A stretch of 64,000 bases of DNA, from contig JAQSWM010000005.1 in assembly GCA_029266635.1 (NCBI GenBank), positions 333,255 through 397,254 of the forward strand, written 5' to 3'. The stretch comes from Sphingobacteriaceae bacterium (GTDB taxonomy: Bacteria; Bacteroidota; Bacteroidia; Sphingobacteriales; Sphingobacteriaceae). Made by a program: the position numbers and the translations under genes. The notes below the pieces were generated by a model, which was given only the letters and a program-made list of their open reading frames with translations, did no database searches and was not told the DNA's origin. Of this stretch, positions 54,019-63,607 are shown one piece after another (position 1 is the first letter of the stretch; every line of letters begins with the position of its first letter).

Positions 54019-54054
54019 AACTAAGTTTTTAGTTTTACAACTAAGTTTTTAGTT
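54019..54054. promoter_or_regulatory. Double BlaI-type operator
   Basis: AACTAAGTTTTTAGTT occurs at 54019-54034 and 54039-54054, 20 bases centre to centre. Each is a dyad AACTAA/TTAGTT like the TACTA/TAGTA-type BlaI sites. They lie 29-64 bases before the BlaI start and overlap its likely promoter. Confidence 0.7.
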
Positions 54055-54134
54055 TTTTTGTTTTGGGAAACTTTCAAAGCACATCCATGTTCTGATTATC
54101 ATTGCTAAATATTTTATATCTATAAACCTGATTC

Positions 54135-55529
54135 ATGAACATAGCCTTCCATGGCGCAGCCCGGCACGTTACCGGCAGCAAACATCTTATCACTTTAAAT
54201 AACGGAACACAAATTTTATTAGACTGCGGGCTTTTTCAGGGAATGGGCGAAGAAACGGATGAGCTTAATGGTTACTTCGGCTTTAAGCCCTCAAGGGTAA
54301 ACTATCTGGTATTATCGCATGCACATATTGACCATTGCGGACTGATTCCACGACTGGTGTCTGAGGGTTTTGAAGGGCAAATATTTTGTACGCCCGCTAC
54401 TATGGATCTTGCCCGCATACTCATGTTAGATTCGGCAAAGATTCAGGAACAGGATGCGGAATACAGCAATCGTCACAAATCAGAGCAGGATAAAATTGAA
54501 CCGTTGTACACAGAAGACGATGTTATCAAAGCCTTAGGCTTGTTCAAGGTAGTGGAGTACAACGAGGAATTTGAAATAGAGCCTCGCATTAAGCTTGTTT
54601 TCACGGATGCCGGGCACATCCTTGGAAGTGCCGCAGTTCATCTTTCAATTCTCGAAGATGGCAAGTACACGCAAATTACTTTCAGCGGCGATGTGGGCAG
54701 ATATAACGATATGCTCCTGAAAGATCCTCAGCGGTTTGAACAGGCAGATTACATCCTGCTCGAATCTACCTACGGGGACTCTTTGCATAAAGACCTGGAG
54801 CCAACAGAAGGTCAGCTTCAGGAGATCATACAGCAAACCTGTGTCCTTAGGGGTGGAAAACTAATCATTCCAGCGTTTGCGGTTGGGCGTACGCAGGAAA
54901 TTCTTTATGCTTTAAATGCTCTTGAATTAAAGGGATGTTTGCCGGATGTTCCGTATTATGTAGATAGCCCGCTTTCGGGGAAGGCAACAGATGTGCTCAA
55001 ATCTCATCCAGAAGTTTATAACAAGAATGTGCAGGAGGTTTTGAAGGTGGATGCGGATCCATTTGCATTCAAAGGCCTGCGCTTCATCGAGAGTGTCGAA
55101 GAGTCGAAAGCGCTGAATGATGATCCGCGGCCTTGCGTGATCATTTCTGCTTCGGGCATGGCTGAAGCTGGACGGGTAAAACACCACATTCGCAACAACA
55201 TCAGCAATGAGAAAAATACAATTTTGATGGTGGGCTATTGCGAGCCTTCATCTCTGGGTGGTAAGTTGTTGGCGGGAGAATCATTCGTGCATATTTTCGG
55301 CGAAGAATTCCCGGTAAGGGCAGAAGTGCGATCAATAAAATCTATGAGTGCACATGGTGACTATGAAGATTTATTAAGGTTTGCCTCCTGTCAGGATCCC
55401 GAGCAGGTTAAAGCAGTGTTTTTGGTCCACGGCGAGTACGATGTACAATTGAAGTTCAAAGAGAAGCTATCTGTCGTTGGTTTTAAGCGTATTGAAATCC
55501 CGGAAAAGAAGCAGCACTTCGAGCTTTGA
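54135..55529 (+). CDS. Metallo-beta-lactamase fold RNA-processing-like hydrolase (beta-CASP)
   Basis: 464 residues. The MBL motif is HAHIDHCG (H62, H64, D66, H67), with other ligands in DAGHILGSA (about 156-164) and SGDVGRY. A beta-CASP region (about 200-350) and an RMMBL end (SIKSMSAHGDYEDLL, about 404-418) follow, as in RNA endo- or exonucleases of the CPSF73 group. RNA as substrate is from the family. Stand-alone gene. Confidence 0.85.
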   Translation: MNIAFHGAARHVTGSKHLITLNNGTQILLDCGLFQGMGEETDELNGYFGFKPSRVNYLVLSHAHIDHCGLIPRLVSEGFEGQIFCTPATMDLARILMLDSAKIQEQDAEYSNRHKSEQDKIEPLYTEDDVIKALGLFKVVEYNEEFEIEPRIKLVFTDAGHILGSAAVHLSILEDGKYTQITFSGDVGRYNDMLLKDPQRFEQADYILLESTYGDSLHKDLEPTEGQLQEIIQQTCVLRGGKLIIPAFAVGRTQEILYALNALELKGCLPDVPYYVDSPLSGKATDVLKSHPEVYNKNVQEVLKVDADPFAFKGLRFIESVEESKALNDDPRPCVIISASGMAEAGRVKHHIRNNISNEKNTILMVGYCEPSSLGGKLLAGESFVHIFGEEFPVRAEVRSIKSMSAHGDYEDLLRFASCQDPEQVKAVFLVHGEYDVQLKFKEKLSVVGFKRIEIPEKKQHFEL

Positions 55530-55562
55530 TCGCGTTCGGGCACCTGTGAAGTTTTATATTGC

Positions 55563-56924
55563 ATGAGCAAACTAATTGATATGCGGCTAGTTAATCTAAT
55601 TGCTCTCCTGTTCATTTGTAAGACGATTTCTGCGCAGGAAATCGTGAAGACGGACTCGTTCATAAAGAACATGGTTGAGGATGTCTCCGCTGCCAAGATC
55701 GAGAATACCGTTCGTAAACTCGTATCCTTTCAAACCCGCAACTCGCTCAGCGACACACTCAGCGCAACAACGGGTATCGGCGCAGCCCGAAACTGGATTA
55801 AAGCAGAACTTGAGAGCTATTCCAAGCAATCTGGTGGCAGGTTGAAAGTAGAGTTTGATACCTTCACTCAGCCTGTAGGTGCTCGTGTGCCGACACCAAC
55901 TGTTATGAAAAACGTGCTGGGTATTTTGCCTGGCATCGATCCGGTAGATGATCGGGTTTTCATCATTTCCGGTCATTACGATTCCCGTGCCTCTGACGTG
56001 ATGGATGCAAAATCCTTCGCTCCCGGCGCAAATGACGATGCTTCTGGAACAGCCGTTGCACTTGAGCTTGCCCGTGTAATGAGCAAATACAAATTCAACT
56101 GTACCATTATTTTTTGTGCGATGGTTGGCGAAGAGCAAGGCTTGAACGGCGCTGCCCATCTTGCAAAAAGAGCAAAAGAATCGAAGTGGAATGTGGCAGG
56201 AATGATTACCAACGATATTGTAGGTAATACTTACGGCATGGAAACCGACCTGAAAGACAACCGAAGCGTACGGGTTTTCAGCGAAGCAATTTCTCCAGTG
56301 GAAACCTCGCAGGAAGCAAGCCTACGCAGCAGCATCGGCTCCGAAAACGATGGTGCCGCCCGCACATTTGCCCGCTACATGAAGGAAGTGGGAGAGCGTT
56401 ACGTTGACCAGTTGGATGTTAAGCTGATTTACAGAAAAGACCGCTACCTCCGCGGCGGCGATCACACGCCTTTCTCGCAGGAGGGCCTTGCCAGCATCCG
56501 GGTTACTGAAATGAACGAGAATTTTCAAAGGCAACATCAGAATGTTCGGACAGAAAACGGCATAGACTTCGGTGATTTGCCCGAATTCGTGGACTATAAC
56601 TACGTCCAGAAAGTTGCACGCATGAACCTGGCCACTTTGGCTAACCTGGCCTTGGCTCCCAGAGAGCCGTTGAATGTATCTGTACTTACCTCAGGACTCA
56701 CAAACAAAACGGAATTACGGTGGGAAGCTCCTAAGGGCGAAAAGCCAATGGGTTATTATGTAGCTATGCGTGAGACTACCAGCCCCGTCTGGCAAAAGAA
56801 GTTCTATGTAGCAGACACAAAAGCTTCCTTAAATTATTCCAAAGACAATTACTTCTTCGGTGTGCAGGCTGTTGATGCTGATGGCCACGAGAGTTTTGTA
56901 GTGATCCCGAAGCCTGCCCGTTGA
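55563..56924 (+). CDS. M28 family zinc aminopeptidase, exported
   Basis: 453 residues; a start at 55581 (MRLVNLIALLF) would give a cleaner signal peptide. Zinc ligands: H138 in SGHYDSRA, D158 in GANDDASG, E190/E191 in VGEEQGL, and later D and H in ITNDIVG and GGDHTPF. A C-terminal fibronectin type III-like domain (about 370-450) follows. It probably trims peptides in the periplasm. Convergent with the ABC permease with no gap. Confidence 0.87.
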   Translation: MSKLIDMRLVNLIALLFICKTISAQEIVKTDSFIKNMVEDVSAAKIENTVRKLVSFQTRNSLSDTLSATTGIGAARNWIKAELESYSKQSGGRLKVEFDTFTQPVGARVPTPTVMKNVLGILPGIDPVDDRVFIISGHYDSRASDVMDAKSFAPGANDDASGTAVALELARVMSKYKFNCTIIFCAMVGEEQGLNGAAHLAKRAKESKWNVAGMITNDIVGNTYGMETDLKDNRSVRVFSEAISPVETSQEASLRSSIGSENDGAARTFARYMKEVGERYVDQLDVKLIYRKDRYLRGGDHTPFSQEGLASIRVTEMNENFQRQHQNVRTENGIDFGDLPEFVDYNYVQKVARMNLATLANLALAPREPLNVSVLTSGLTNKTELRWEAPKGEKPMGYYVAMRETTSPVWQKKFYVADTKASLNYSKDNYFFGVQAVDADGHESFVVIPKPAR

Positions 56925-57713
56925 TTACTTTATACTGCGCTTAGTCACCACGAAATACCCCGCAACAAAAGCTATTACGGCTACAAGCAGGCTCACAAGC
57001 ACCTCCTTTGAAAACATGTCAACGTTGATCATGGTAGCTTTTGCAGGTTTCATGGACATAAGGGCAAGCATAGGATGTGCGTAGGGATTCGTCCATGCAT
57101 ATTTCCATCCGCTTTGGGCGGAGATGATCCCGGCTATGGTGAGTACAAAGCCGATTCCCATTGGCTTCAGGAAATCTGTCCACACAAGGCTTAGCAAAAA
57201 CTGAATTGAAAGTATTCCCAATGATGCGAGGAATAATTTGGCGTGCACCTCGAATGCTAATCCTGCTATGGAATAGTCATGGAACTTTAGCTCCGGCTTA
57301 AGAAGCCCCATCAGATTCCCGCTTAGCAGGATAAACGAAGCAAATAAGGAGAGGCATAATGCGTTTAGCAGCACAGTATAAAAATATTTACTGCTGTAAA
57401 TGGCCCACTTAGAAACCGGCAGCGAGAAGAGGCTCTTCCATGTATCTGCCCTGTGCTCAATGCTGTTGATGGAGTATGTGACGAAGATTACGAACATCGG
57501 CATCAGTAAAATGCCCATCACGCCGAGCGTCGTATTCATATAGCGCATCCACAACATCCGTCCGGTATATTGCAGCAGATCTTTGCTGTGGCTATAAAAG
57601 CCGATAAACACTAGTCCGCAGATGAGCAACGGTAGAACTATCGCGATCCAGAATGCCAGTGTTTTGCGGGTTTTTAAAAACTCGGATTGTAGTGAGAGAG
57701 CGAATGCTTGCAC
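56925..57713 (-). CDS. ABC-2 type exporter permease
   Basis: 262 residues with six hydrophobic segments, beginning at a GTG (57713) one base after the ATPase stop. The first helix (about 18-42) and the long first loop (YTGRMLWMRYMNTTLGVMG) are typical of ABC-2 permeases of the bacteriocin-immunity/NatB kind. It works with the ATPase at 57715-58614. Substrate unknown; possibly a toxic peptide or part of its immunity. Confidence 0.82.
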   Translation of the reverse strand: MQAFALSLQSEFLKTRKTLAFWIAIVLPLLICGLVFIGFYSHSKDLLQYTGRMLWMRYMNTTLGVMGILLMPMFVIFVTYSINSIEHRADTWKSLFSLPVSKWAIYSSKYFYTVLLNALCLSLFASFILLSGNLMGLLKPELKFHDYSIAGLAFEVHAKLFLASLGILSIQFLLSLVWTDFLKPMGIGFVLTIAGIISAQSGWKYAWTNPYAHPMLALMSMKPAKATMINVDMFSKEVLVSLLVAVIAFVAGYFVVTKRSIK

Positions 57714-57714
57714 G

Positions 57715-58614
57715 TTATGATTGAGTTAGGCTTAAGAAGAGATGCTCCAGGTCCTTTTTGCTCTTGCTGATAGCTGAAACTGAACATCCGGCGCTCACCA
57801 AAAGTGTGTTTATAGCAGCCATCTGATCTTTTGATAAATAAGGTACGATTACTTGCTTTTCGATTATATCTGCGGAATGGCCATTCTTGAGCAGGATGTT
57901 TGCGGCCCGCACATTATCATCAACTTCTACCAGCACCTGCTCGTTGCTAAGATGCTGAAGCTCCTGTAAAGTGCCTTGGAAAATCAATGTCCCTTTGTTG
58001 ATGATGCCCACATGACTGGCTGTTTTTTCCACTTCACTAAGCAAATGACTCGATACAAAAACCGTTTTTCCCTGCTGAGCAAGATTAGTCAGCAACTTTC
58101 TGACCTCAATTATCCCATTAGGGTCGAGCCCATTGGTTGGCTCATCCAATATTAAAAGTTGCGGATCGGACAGGAGCGCCAGCCCAATGCCCAGGCGCTG
58201 CTTCATGCCAAGCGAATATTGTGATGCTTTTTTATAAGCTGCGCTTGACAGCCCTGTTAATTCCAATACCTCATCTGCTTTGTGGCTTTTCAGCCTGAGT
58301 AAAGACGCACGGACAATAAGGTTCTCCCTGCCGCTCAGGTGCCCATAAATTGCAGGCTGCTCCACCAGCGATCCAATCCTGGAAAGAACACTGATGCGAT
58401 TGCCTGATAGCTCCTGACCAAAAACAAAAACATTTTTAGCCTCAGAGCGAAGCAGGTTGAGCAGGATTTTTATTGTAGTAGTCTTGCCCGCACCATTAGG
58501 ACCTAAAAAGCCGTAAATACTCCCGGAAGGAACATTTAAGGAAACTTTATCAAGCACCTGCTGATTTCCGAAGAAATAGCTTAGCTCGTGGGTCTCAATG
58601 ATTGGCGAAGACAT
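57715..58614 (-). CDS. ABC exporter ATP-binding protein
   Basis: 299 residues. Walker A GPNGAGKTTT (38-47), signature SLGMKQRLG (about 133-141), Walker B LLILDEPTNGLDP (about 152-164) and the switch His in FVSSHLLSE are all intact. A C-terminal accessory domain of about 80 residues follows, as in bacitracin/lantibiotic-type exporters. Its ATG overlaps the TAA of the small membrane protein upstream (TAAAATG), so the three genes form one unit. Confidence 0.92.
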   Translation of the reverse strand: MSSPIIETHELSYFFGNQQVLDKVSLNVPSGSIYGFLGPNGAGKTTTIKILLNLLRSEAKNVFVFGQELSGNRISVLSRIGSLVEQPAIYGHLSGRENLIVRASLLRLKSHKADEVLELTGLSSAAYKKASQYSLGMKQRLGIGLALLSDPQLLILDEPTNGLDPNGIIEVRKLLTNLAQQGKTVFVSSHLLSEVEKTASHVGIINKGTLIFQGTLQELQHLSNEQVLVEVDDNVRAANILLKNGHSADIIEKQVIVPYLSKDQMAAINTLLVSAGCSVSAISKSKKDLEHLFLSLTQS

Positions 58615-58615
58615 T

Positions 58616-58789
58616 TTAAAGAATAGCTTTAACTACTAACTTTAACGCCGGCAGTTGGAATGCAGAGCTGGCTACGCTATGTTGTGACGGAATTTCTGTG
58701 TTGCTGTTGATGAGCAGCAAGGCAATACAAAGAAATACGGGTATAAGGAGCATTAAAAATGGTGATGCGGCGGTAAGGTTTCTTTTCAT
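58616..58789 (-). CDS. Small membrane protein, 57 residues, ahead of the ABC exporter
   Basis: An ATG at 58789 opens a frame of 57 codons ending one base before the ATPase ATG. It reads MKRNLTAASP followed by a hydrophobic helix (about 11-27, FLMLLIPVFLCIALLLI) and an amphipathic tail (SAFQLPALKLVVKAIL). Tight spacing and the single membrane helix support a real gene. It may be a third subunit or leader of the exporter. No family is recognised. Confidence 0.55.
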   Translation of the reverse strand: MKRNLTAASPFLMLLIPVFLCIALLLINSNTEIPSQHSVASSAFQLPALKLVVKAIL

Positions 58790-58913
58790 GTGTTTAAGTT
58801 TGATGATTCAAAGAAACGGCACCTGAATTTGCTGCTAAAATTATTTAGACTAAGCGGCAGTATTAATAGATAAACAAGCCATTTTGAGGATTTATCAATC
58901 ACCGCTGGCTTAA

Positions 58914-58944
58914 GCCCGTTGGCAGATGAAAAATGCCCGTTGGC
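58914..58944. promoter_or_regulatory. LytTR-type operator in the ABC/histidine-kinase divergent promoter
   Basis: GCCCGTTGGC occurs at 58914-58923 and 58935-58944, starts exactly 21 bases apart (two helical turns). LytTR proteins bind pairs of direct repeats with a GTT core at this spacing. The site lies 48 bases before the histidine-kinase gene and about 125 bases from the start of the exporter unit. Confidence 0.6.
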
Positions 58945-58991
58945 CGAATCAAAGCGCTCCTGTTTAGCAGCTGAGCCTAATTTTAAACACG

Positions 58992-60008
58992 ATGGACAAA
59001 CGCAAGGAAATTCTTCTTCACATTATTGTTTGGACTGCCATAGTTCTTTTCTTCTTGTTTATCACCAGCAAGGGGGGGAAGATAGAATACAGCAACATTG
59101 TTGTCTTTGTCTATTTCGGCCTAATCAATATTGGTATTTTCTATATCAATTACTCGTATATATTGCCTCGGTTTTTAACGAACCATCACTATAAAATCTT
59201 AGCTGCAAGCCTTATCGGACTGGTGCTTATTTCGGGGTTGATAAAGTATGGTTTAGCTTACACCTTTAAAGAAATTGTATTGGATGGCGGGCGGGAAAAG
59301 CAGATGCACCGCACCTTTCTGGGCTATTATGTAGGGGCAATATTTACAAGCACATTCTTCGTTTTTCTAAGCACCGCTTTCAGGTTTACGATGTATTGGT
59401 TTGTGAACGAGAAGTTGAGAAAGAACCTCGAAAATGAAAAACTTACGGCTGAACTGGCTTTCCTTAAATCGCAGATAAACCCGCATTTTCTCCTGAACTC
59501 ACTAAACAATATTTACTCCCTGGCTTATCAGAAAGCAGATAAAACGCCAGAGGCAATATTGAAGCTTTCGGAGATTATGCGATATATGTTGTACGAGAGC
59601 AATGATGCGAAGGTGGAGCTGTCTAAGGAGGTGCGCTACCTGGAGAATTATATCGAGTTGCAGAAAATTCGCTACAAAGACAGCGCTTTTGTAAACCTCG
59701 ACATCGCCTGCGATGCTCCTACGCTTAACATTGTGCCTCTTATCCTCATCCCCTTTGTGGAGAACGCTTTTAAGCATGGCGTAATCAACGATCCGGAAAA
59801 TCCTATAGAGATAAAGATATGTGTGGAAGGCGGAAAATTGCAGTTCACGGTAGCGAATAAGAAGAGTTTGCAGAACAAGGATGAAACCGGAGGCATCGGC
59901 TTTCACAATGTAAAAAGGCGGCTTGATCTGCTGTACCCAGGCAAATACACCCTGAAAATTGATGACCAACCCTTAACCTATACTTGCCAATTATCTTTAG
60001 ATTTATAG
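58992..60008 (+). CDS. LytS/YehU-type sensor histidine kinase
   Basis: 338 residues. Four membrane helices (about 8-25, 35-57, 70-92 and 112-135) precede the His_kinase domain, with phospho-acceptor H165 in QINPHFLLNSLNN and an ATP-binding region (LILIPFVENAFKHGV, then GGIGFHNVKRRLDLLY). It has no periplasmic sensor domain, so it likely senses membrane state or works with the neighbouring exporter. One base before the response-regulator gene. Confidence 0.93.
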   Translation: MDKRKEILLHIIVWTAIVLFFLFITSKGGKIEYSNIVVFVYFGLINIGIFYINYSYILPRFLTNHHYKILAASLIGLVLISGLIKYGLAYTFKEIVLDGGREKQMHRTFLGYYVGAIFTSTFFVFLSTAFRFTMYWFVNEKLRKNLENEKLTAELAFLKSQINPHFLLNSLNNIYSLAYQKADKTPEAILKLSEIMRYMLYESNDAKVELSKEVRYLENYIELQKIRYKDSAFVNLDIACDAPTLNIVPLILIPFVENAFKHGVINDPENPIEIKICVEGGKLQFTVANKKSLQNKDETGGIGFHNVKRRLDLLYPGKYTLKIDDQPLTYTCQLSLDL

Positions 60009-60009
60009 C

Positions 60010-60723
60010 ATGATACGCTGCATTGTTGTTGACGATGAACCTTTAGCGCTCGACATCCTCACAGATTATATTGAGAAAGTGTCGTTTCTGCAACTGGTGA
60101 GTGCTACCACCAGTGCATTCGAGGCTTTGGCGCAGGTGCAGGACGGGAAAGCTGATCTTGTTTTCCTTGACGTGCAAATGCCCGAGCTTACAGGTATTCA
60201 GTTTCTGAAAATCATTAATGGCAAATGCGACGTGATTCTAACCACTGCTTATCCGCAGTATGCGCTCGATGGCTATGAGCTTGATGTAGTGGATTACCTT
60301 CTGAAACCTATCGCTTTCGACCGTTTCTATAAGGCTGTGCAGAAAGTTCAGCATGAAAAAAGCCCGCCCGCCGCGGTTGCGGATCCGGTGCCCGCCACCA
60401 GCACTTACGATTTCATATTTGTTAAAACCGAGCACAAAATCCAAAAAATATACCTCGACGATATTCTGTACATCGAAGGTTTAAAGGATTATATCTCCAT
60501 TTTTACGTCGGCAGAACGGATAATAACCCTTCAGAATATGAAGAAAATGGAAGATGTGCTGCCTGCAGGTAGGTTTGTGCGAGTACACAAGTCATACATC
60601 CTGGCGCTTGACAAAATTGAAAGCATTGAACGTAGCCGGATATTCATCGGTGATAAAATCATTCCTATTGGCGACACCTACCGCGATCATTTTTTCAAAC
60701 TAATCGAGAATAAAAATATCTAA
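60010..60723 (+). CDS. LytTR response regulator
   Basis: 237 residues. Receiver domain with phospho-acceptor D54 in VFLDVQMPE and conserved K near 99 in YLLKPIAF, then a LytTR DNA-binding domain (about 135-235, FIFVKTEHKIQKIYLDD). Cognate partner of the kinase upstream. The repeat pair at 58914-58944 is its predicted binding site. Confidence 0.94.
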   Translation: MIRCIVVDDEPLALDILTDYIEKVSFLQLVSATTSAFEALAQVQDGKADLVFLDVQMPELTGIQFLKIINGKCDVILTTAYPQYALDGYELDVVDYLLKPIAFDRFYKAVQKVQHEKSPPAAVADPVPATSTYDFIFVKTEHKIQKIYLDDILYIEGLKDYISIFTSAERIITLQNMKKMEDVLPAGRFVRVHKSYILALDKIESIERSRIFIGDKIIPIGDTYRDHFFKLIENKNI

Positions 60724-60728
60724 GCCGG

Positions 60729-61463
60729 CTATTGCCCGAGCGAAGCATTGATGCGTCGCTCCGCTTCTGCCACTACTTCCTCCGGCAATTTTTTTGCAGG
60801 CTCAATAGCATCCAAAACGGCAAAGCTAATTTTCTCGCCGAAGCTGAGCGGAAAACTTCCATAGCGTGTAAGCTTCCAGGAACCGGATATAGCGATGGGT
60901 ACGATAAGCGCATCGGGTACTTTCTTGAGCAAAGTCGCAATTCCGCCGACGGCGAATGGCTTAAGCTGGCCGGTTCGTGAGCGTGTGCCTTCCGGGAAGA
61001 TTACCGTCGACCAGCAATTATCCTTCATCCGCTTTGCTAAACCTAATATTTCCGCGATAGCTTGTTTGCTGTCCTTGCGGTCGATGTTTGCGCCGCCGCC
61101 ATGTTTTAGGTTGAACGAAATGCTGGGGATGCCACTCGCCAGTTCTATTTTGGAAATAAATTTTGCATGGAACTTTCTCAAATACCAGATGAGCGGCGGG
61201 ATATCGTACATGCTTTGGTGATTCGCAATAAAAATTATCGGTCTGTTTACAGGCAATGCAGGGTTGTTTTTAAAAGTTATTTGCGTGCCTAAAACGTAGT
61301 AGGTGCTTGTAAGAAAGAAGTTCAGGATATCTACCGAGCGTTTATGTGCAGAATAGCCACCTAATTTTAGCGACAGCCATTGAATGGGATGAAAGACTCC
61401 CAGCAGAAAGCCAAAATATAGGTAGTGAACAGGCGTGAGGAGTATGCCTAACAATCGGTGCAT
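60729..61463 (-). CDS. plsC: 1-acyl-sn-glycerol-3-phosphate acyltransferase
   Basis: 244 residues. NHQSMYD (81-87) is the HX4D catalytic motif and FPEGTRS (156-162) the glycerol-phosphate-binding motif. An N-terminal hydrophobic segment anchors it to the membrane. It makes phosphatidic acid. Convergent with the response regulator and 13 bases after the Nudix gene. Confidence 0.92.
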   Translation of the reverse strand: MHRLLGILLTPVHYLYFGFLLGVFHPIQWLSLKLGGYSAHKRSVDILNFFLTSTYYVLGTQITFKNNPALPVNRPIIFIANHQSMYDIPPLIWYLRKFHAKFISKIELASGIPSISFNLKHGGGANIDRKDSKQAIAEILGLAKRMKDNCWSTVIFPEGTRSRTGQLKPFAVGGIATLLKKVPDALIVPIAISGSWKLTRYGSFPLSFGEKISFAVLDAIEPAKKLPEEVVAEAERRINASLGQ

Positions 61464-61476
61464 CCCGCAAAGTTAT

Positions 61477-62043
61477 TTAAGGAAGTGCATTTTCCAATAG
61501 CAAAATTTTGAGCCTTAATAGACTTGCCACAGCCATCGAATCGGTGATGCGGCCATCCAGAGCCATTTGGTAGGCTTCTTCGAAAGGAACCTTTTTTAGC
61601 TGTAAGTCTTCAGTTTCCTCTGGTTCAGCTTCGCCTTGTTTCAGCCCTTGCGCCAGATATATGCGGGCAAATTCATTCCCTACGGAGTTGGAAAGGTGCA
61701 TGGTTTGCAGCAAAGACCATTTCTGTGCTGTAAGCCCCGTTTCTTCCAACAACTCTCGTTTTGCGGATTCAAGCGGATCAATCCCAAATGGGCCGCCACC
61801 TTCAGGGATTTCCCAGCTATACTGGTCAAGCACAAACCGGTATTGGCCAACCAGCCAAACGTTCATTTCATCATCCAGCGGGAGGATTCCGAGCGCATGG
61901 TTTTTATAATGGATTTTCCCATAAATACCTCTTCCCCCACTAGGATTGATAACCTGATACTCGGTTACGTTAATCCATGGATTGTCGTATTTCTCCTCGG
62001 TAGAAAGGACCTGCCATGGATTTATATCTTCATTCATTGCCAT
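61477..62043 (-). CDS. Nudix hydrolase
   Basis: 188 residues from the ATG at 62043 (MAMNEDINPWQVL), or 186 from 62037. The frame is open to 62091, which would add a hydrophobic leader lying in the metK terminator. The Nudix box reads GIDPLESAKRELLEETGL: the REx2EExG core is complete, but the first Glu of the box is not conserved. This form resembles ADP-sugar pyrophosphatase-like enzymes. It lies 13 bases upstream of plsC. Confidence 0.83.
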   Translation of the reverse strand: MAMNEDINPWQVLSTEEKYDNPWINVTEYQVINPSGGRGIYGKIHYKNHALGILPLDDEMNVWLVGQYRFVLDQYSWEIPEGGGPFGIDPLESAKRELLEETGLTAQKWSLLQTMHLSNSVGNEFARIYLAQGLKQGEAEPEETEDLQLKKVPFEEAYQMALDGRITDSMAVASLLRLKILLLENALP

Positions 62044-62096
62044 AAAGTTAAAGCAATAAAAGGCAGCTAAGCCGATAATGGTTTGCTGCAAAACAA

Positions 62097-62126
62097 AAAA
62101 GCCTTCTGCTTTCGCAGAAGGCTTTC
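62097..62126 (-). terminator. Terminator of metK
   Basis: AAAGCCTTCTGC pairs with GCAGAAGGCTTT around TTTC, followed on the minus strand by TTTTGTTTT. It starts 16 bases after the metK stop. Confidence 0.92.
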
Positions 62127-62141
62127 ATTGATCGCTTCTTT

Positions 62142-63398
62142 TTAAGCTATGTTAAAAGCAGCTTTTATCTTATCTACAAAGTCTAACTTCTCCCAAGTAA
62201 ACAGCTCAACTTCTACGGTTTTGCTTTCGCCGTTAGCGCCTTCAAACGTTTTAGTTACTGTTTCATTCTGTCTACCCATGTGCCCGTAAGCAGCAGTTTC
62301 AGAATAAATTGGGTTACGAAGCTTCAGCTGAGTTTCGATTCCATACGGAGTAAGGTTGAATATTTCAGTAATTTTCTGTGCAATCTCGCCGTCGGTTAAG
62401 CCAACTTTAGAAGTTCCGTTTGTAGCAACAAACACGCCCATCGGATCTTTTACGCCTATCGCGTAAGAAACCTGAACCAAAATCTCGTCAGCAACGCCCG
62501 CTGCAACAAGGTTTTTAGCAATATGACGAGTTGCGTAAGCAGCAGAACGGTCTACTTTTGATGGATCTTTACCTGAGAAAGCGCCGCCGCCGTGTGCGCC
62601 TTTGCCACCGTAAGTGTCAACAATGATCTTACGTCCAGTCAAGCCGGTATCGCCGTGCGGCCCGCCGATCACAAACTTCCCTGTTGGGTTGATGTGATAC
62701 TTGATGTTATCAGTAAATAAAGCCTGAAGCTCTGGCTTAAGCTGGCTTTTGATGCGTGGGACCAAAATTGAAATAATATCGTTTTTGATTTTCTCCTGCA
62801 TCGCCTTTTCGCTGTCGAAATCATCGTGTTGAGTAGAAACTACGATGGCATCAATGCGGATTGGCTTGTGATCATCGCTGTACTCAATGGTAACCTGCGA
62901 TTTTGCGTCCGGGCGCAAGTAGCTGATGTCTTTATTTTCCCGGCGAAGAACAGCAAGTTCCAATAATATTTTGTGTGCCAGGTCTAGTGCCAATGGCATA
63001 TAATTAGCTGTTTCGTTTGTAGCATAGCCGAACATCATTCCTTGGTCGCCGGCGCCCTGCTCTTGCTTTTCCTGGCGGTCAACACCCTGGTTAATATCTG
63101 CAGACTGCTCGTGGATTGCAGAAATGATCCCGCAGGAATCAGCCTCGAACATGTACTCAGATTTGGTATAGCCAATCTTCTTGATCACCTCCCGGGCGAT
63201 TTTTTGAACATCAAGGTAGGTTTTAGATTTTACCTCGCCGGCTAGCACAACAAGGCCAGTGGTAACTAAGGTTTCGCAGGCAACTTTAGAATCCGGATCC
63301 CAGGCAAGAAAGTTATCAATTAACGCATCCGAAATCTGATCTGATACCTTGTCGGGATGCCCTTCTGACACCGACTCTGATGTAAATAAATATGGCAT
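62142..63398 (-). CDS. metK: S-adenosylmethionine synthase
   Basis: 418 residues. [11 protein letters not shown] (11-21), [12 protein letters not shown] (about 116-127) and [16 protein letters not shown] (about 269-284) are the three signatures for ATP, metal and phosphate binding. It makes S-adenosylmethionine from methionine and ATP. Monocistronic. I see no SAM riboswitch in the 200 bases upstream. Confidence 0.97.
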   Translation of the reverse strand: MPYLFTSESVSEGHPDKVSDQISDALIDNFLAWDPDSKVACETLVTTGLVVLAGEVKSKTYLDVQKIAREVIKKIGYTKSEYMFEADSCGIISAIHEQSADINQGVDRQEKQEQGAGDQGMMFGYATNETANYMPLALDLAHKILLELAVLRRENKDISYLRPDAKSQVTIEYSDDHKPIRIDAIVVSTQHDDFDSEKAMQEKIKNDIISILVPRIKSQLKPELQALFTDNIKYHINPTGKFVIGGPHGDTGLTGRKIIVDTYGGKGAHGGGAFSGKDPSKVDRSAAYATRHIAKNLVAAGVADEILVQVSYAIGVKDPMGVFVATNGTSKVGLTDGEIAQKITEIFNLTPYGIETQLKLRNPIYSETAAYGHMGRQNETVTKTFEGANGESKTVEVELFTWEKLDFVDKIKAAFNIA

Positions 63399-63607
63399 AA
63401 AACTTAATTAAAAGATTGAAAAATCAATTTAAGTCGGAAAGATTTGCGAAGTTCAGATTGCAGAAAGCGGAAAAAGCATTGTTTTTAGCACTTTTTTTTA
63501 CGTGGTTGCAATCAACTCAAATCAGTCCACTTATTCGCACGGCGAAAGTACAACAATTTTCAAATAGTGGAAAATTAAAGATTAATTTTAGCCGTTCAGA
63601 TCAGCTT

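Noticed and set aside
63399..63600. SAM riboswitch upstream of metK
   Set aside because: I could not find the conserved SAM-I, SAM-II or SAM-IV core words or a leader terminator; only AT-rich promoter-like sequence is present.
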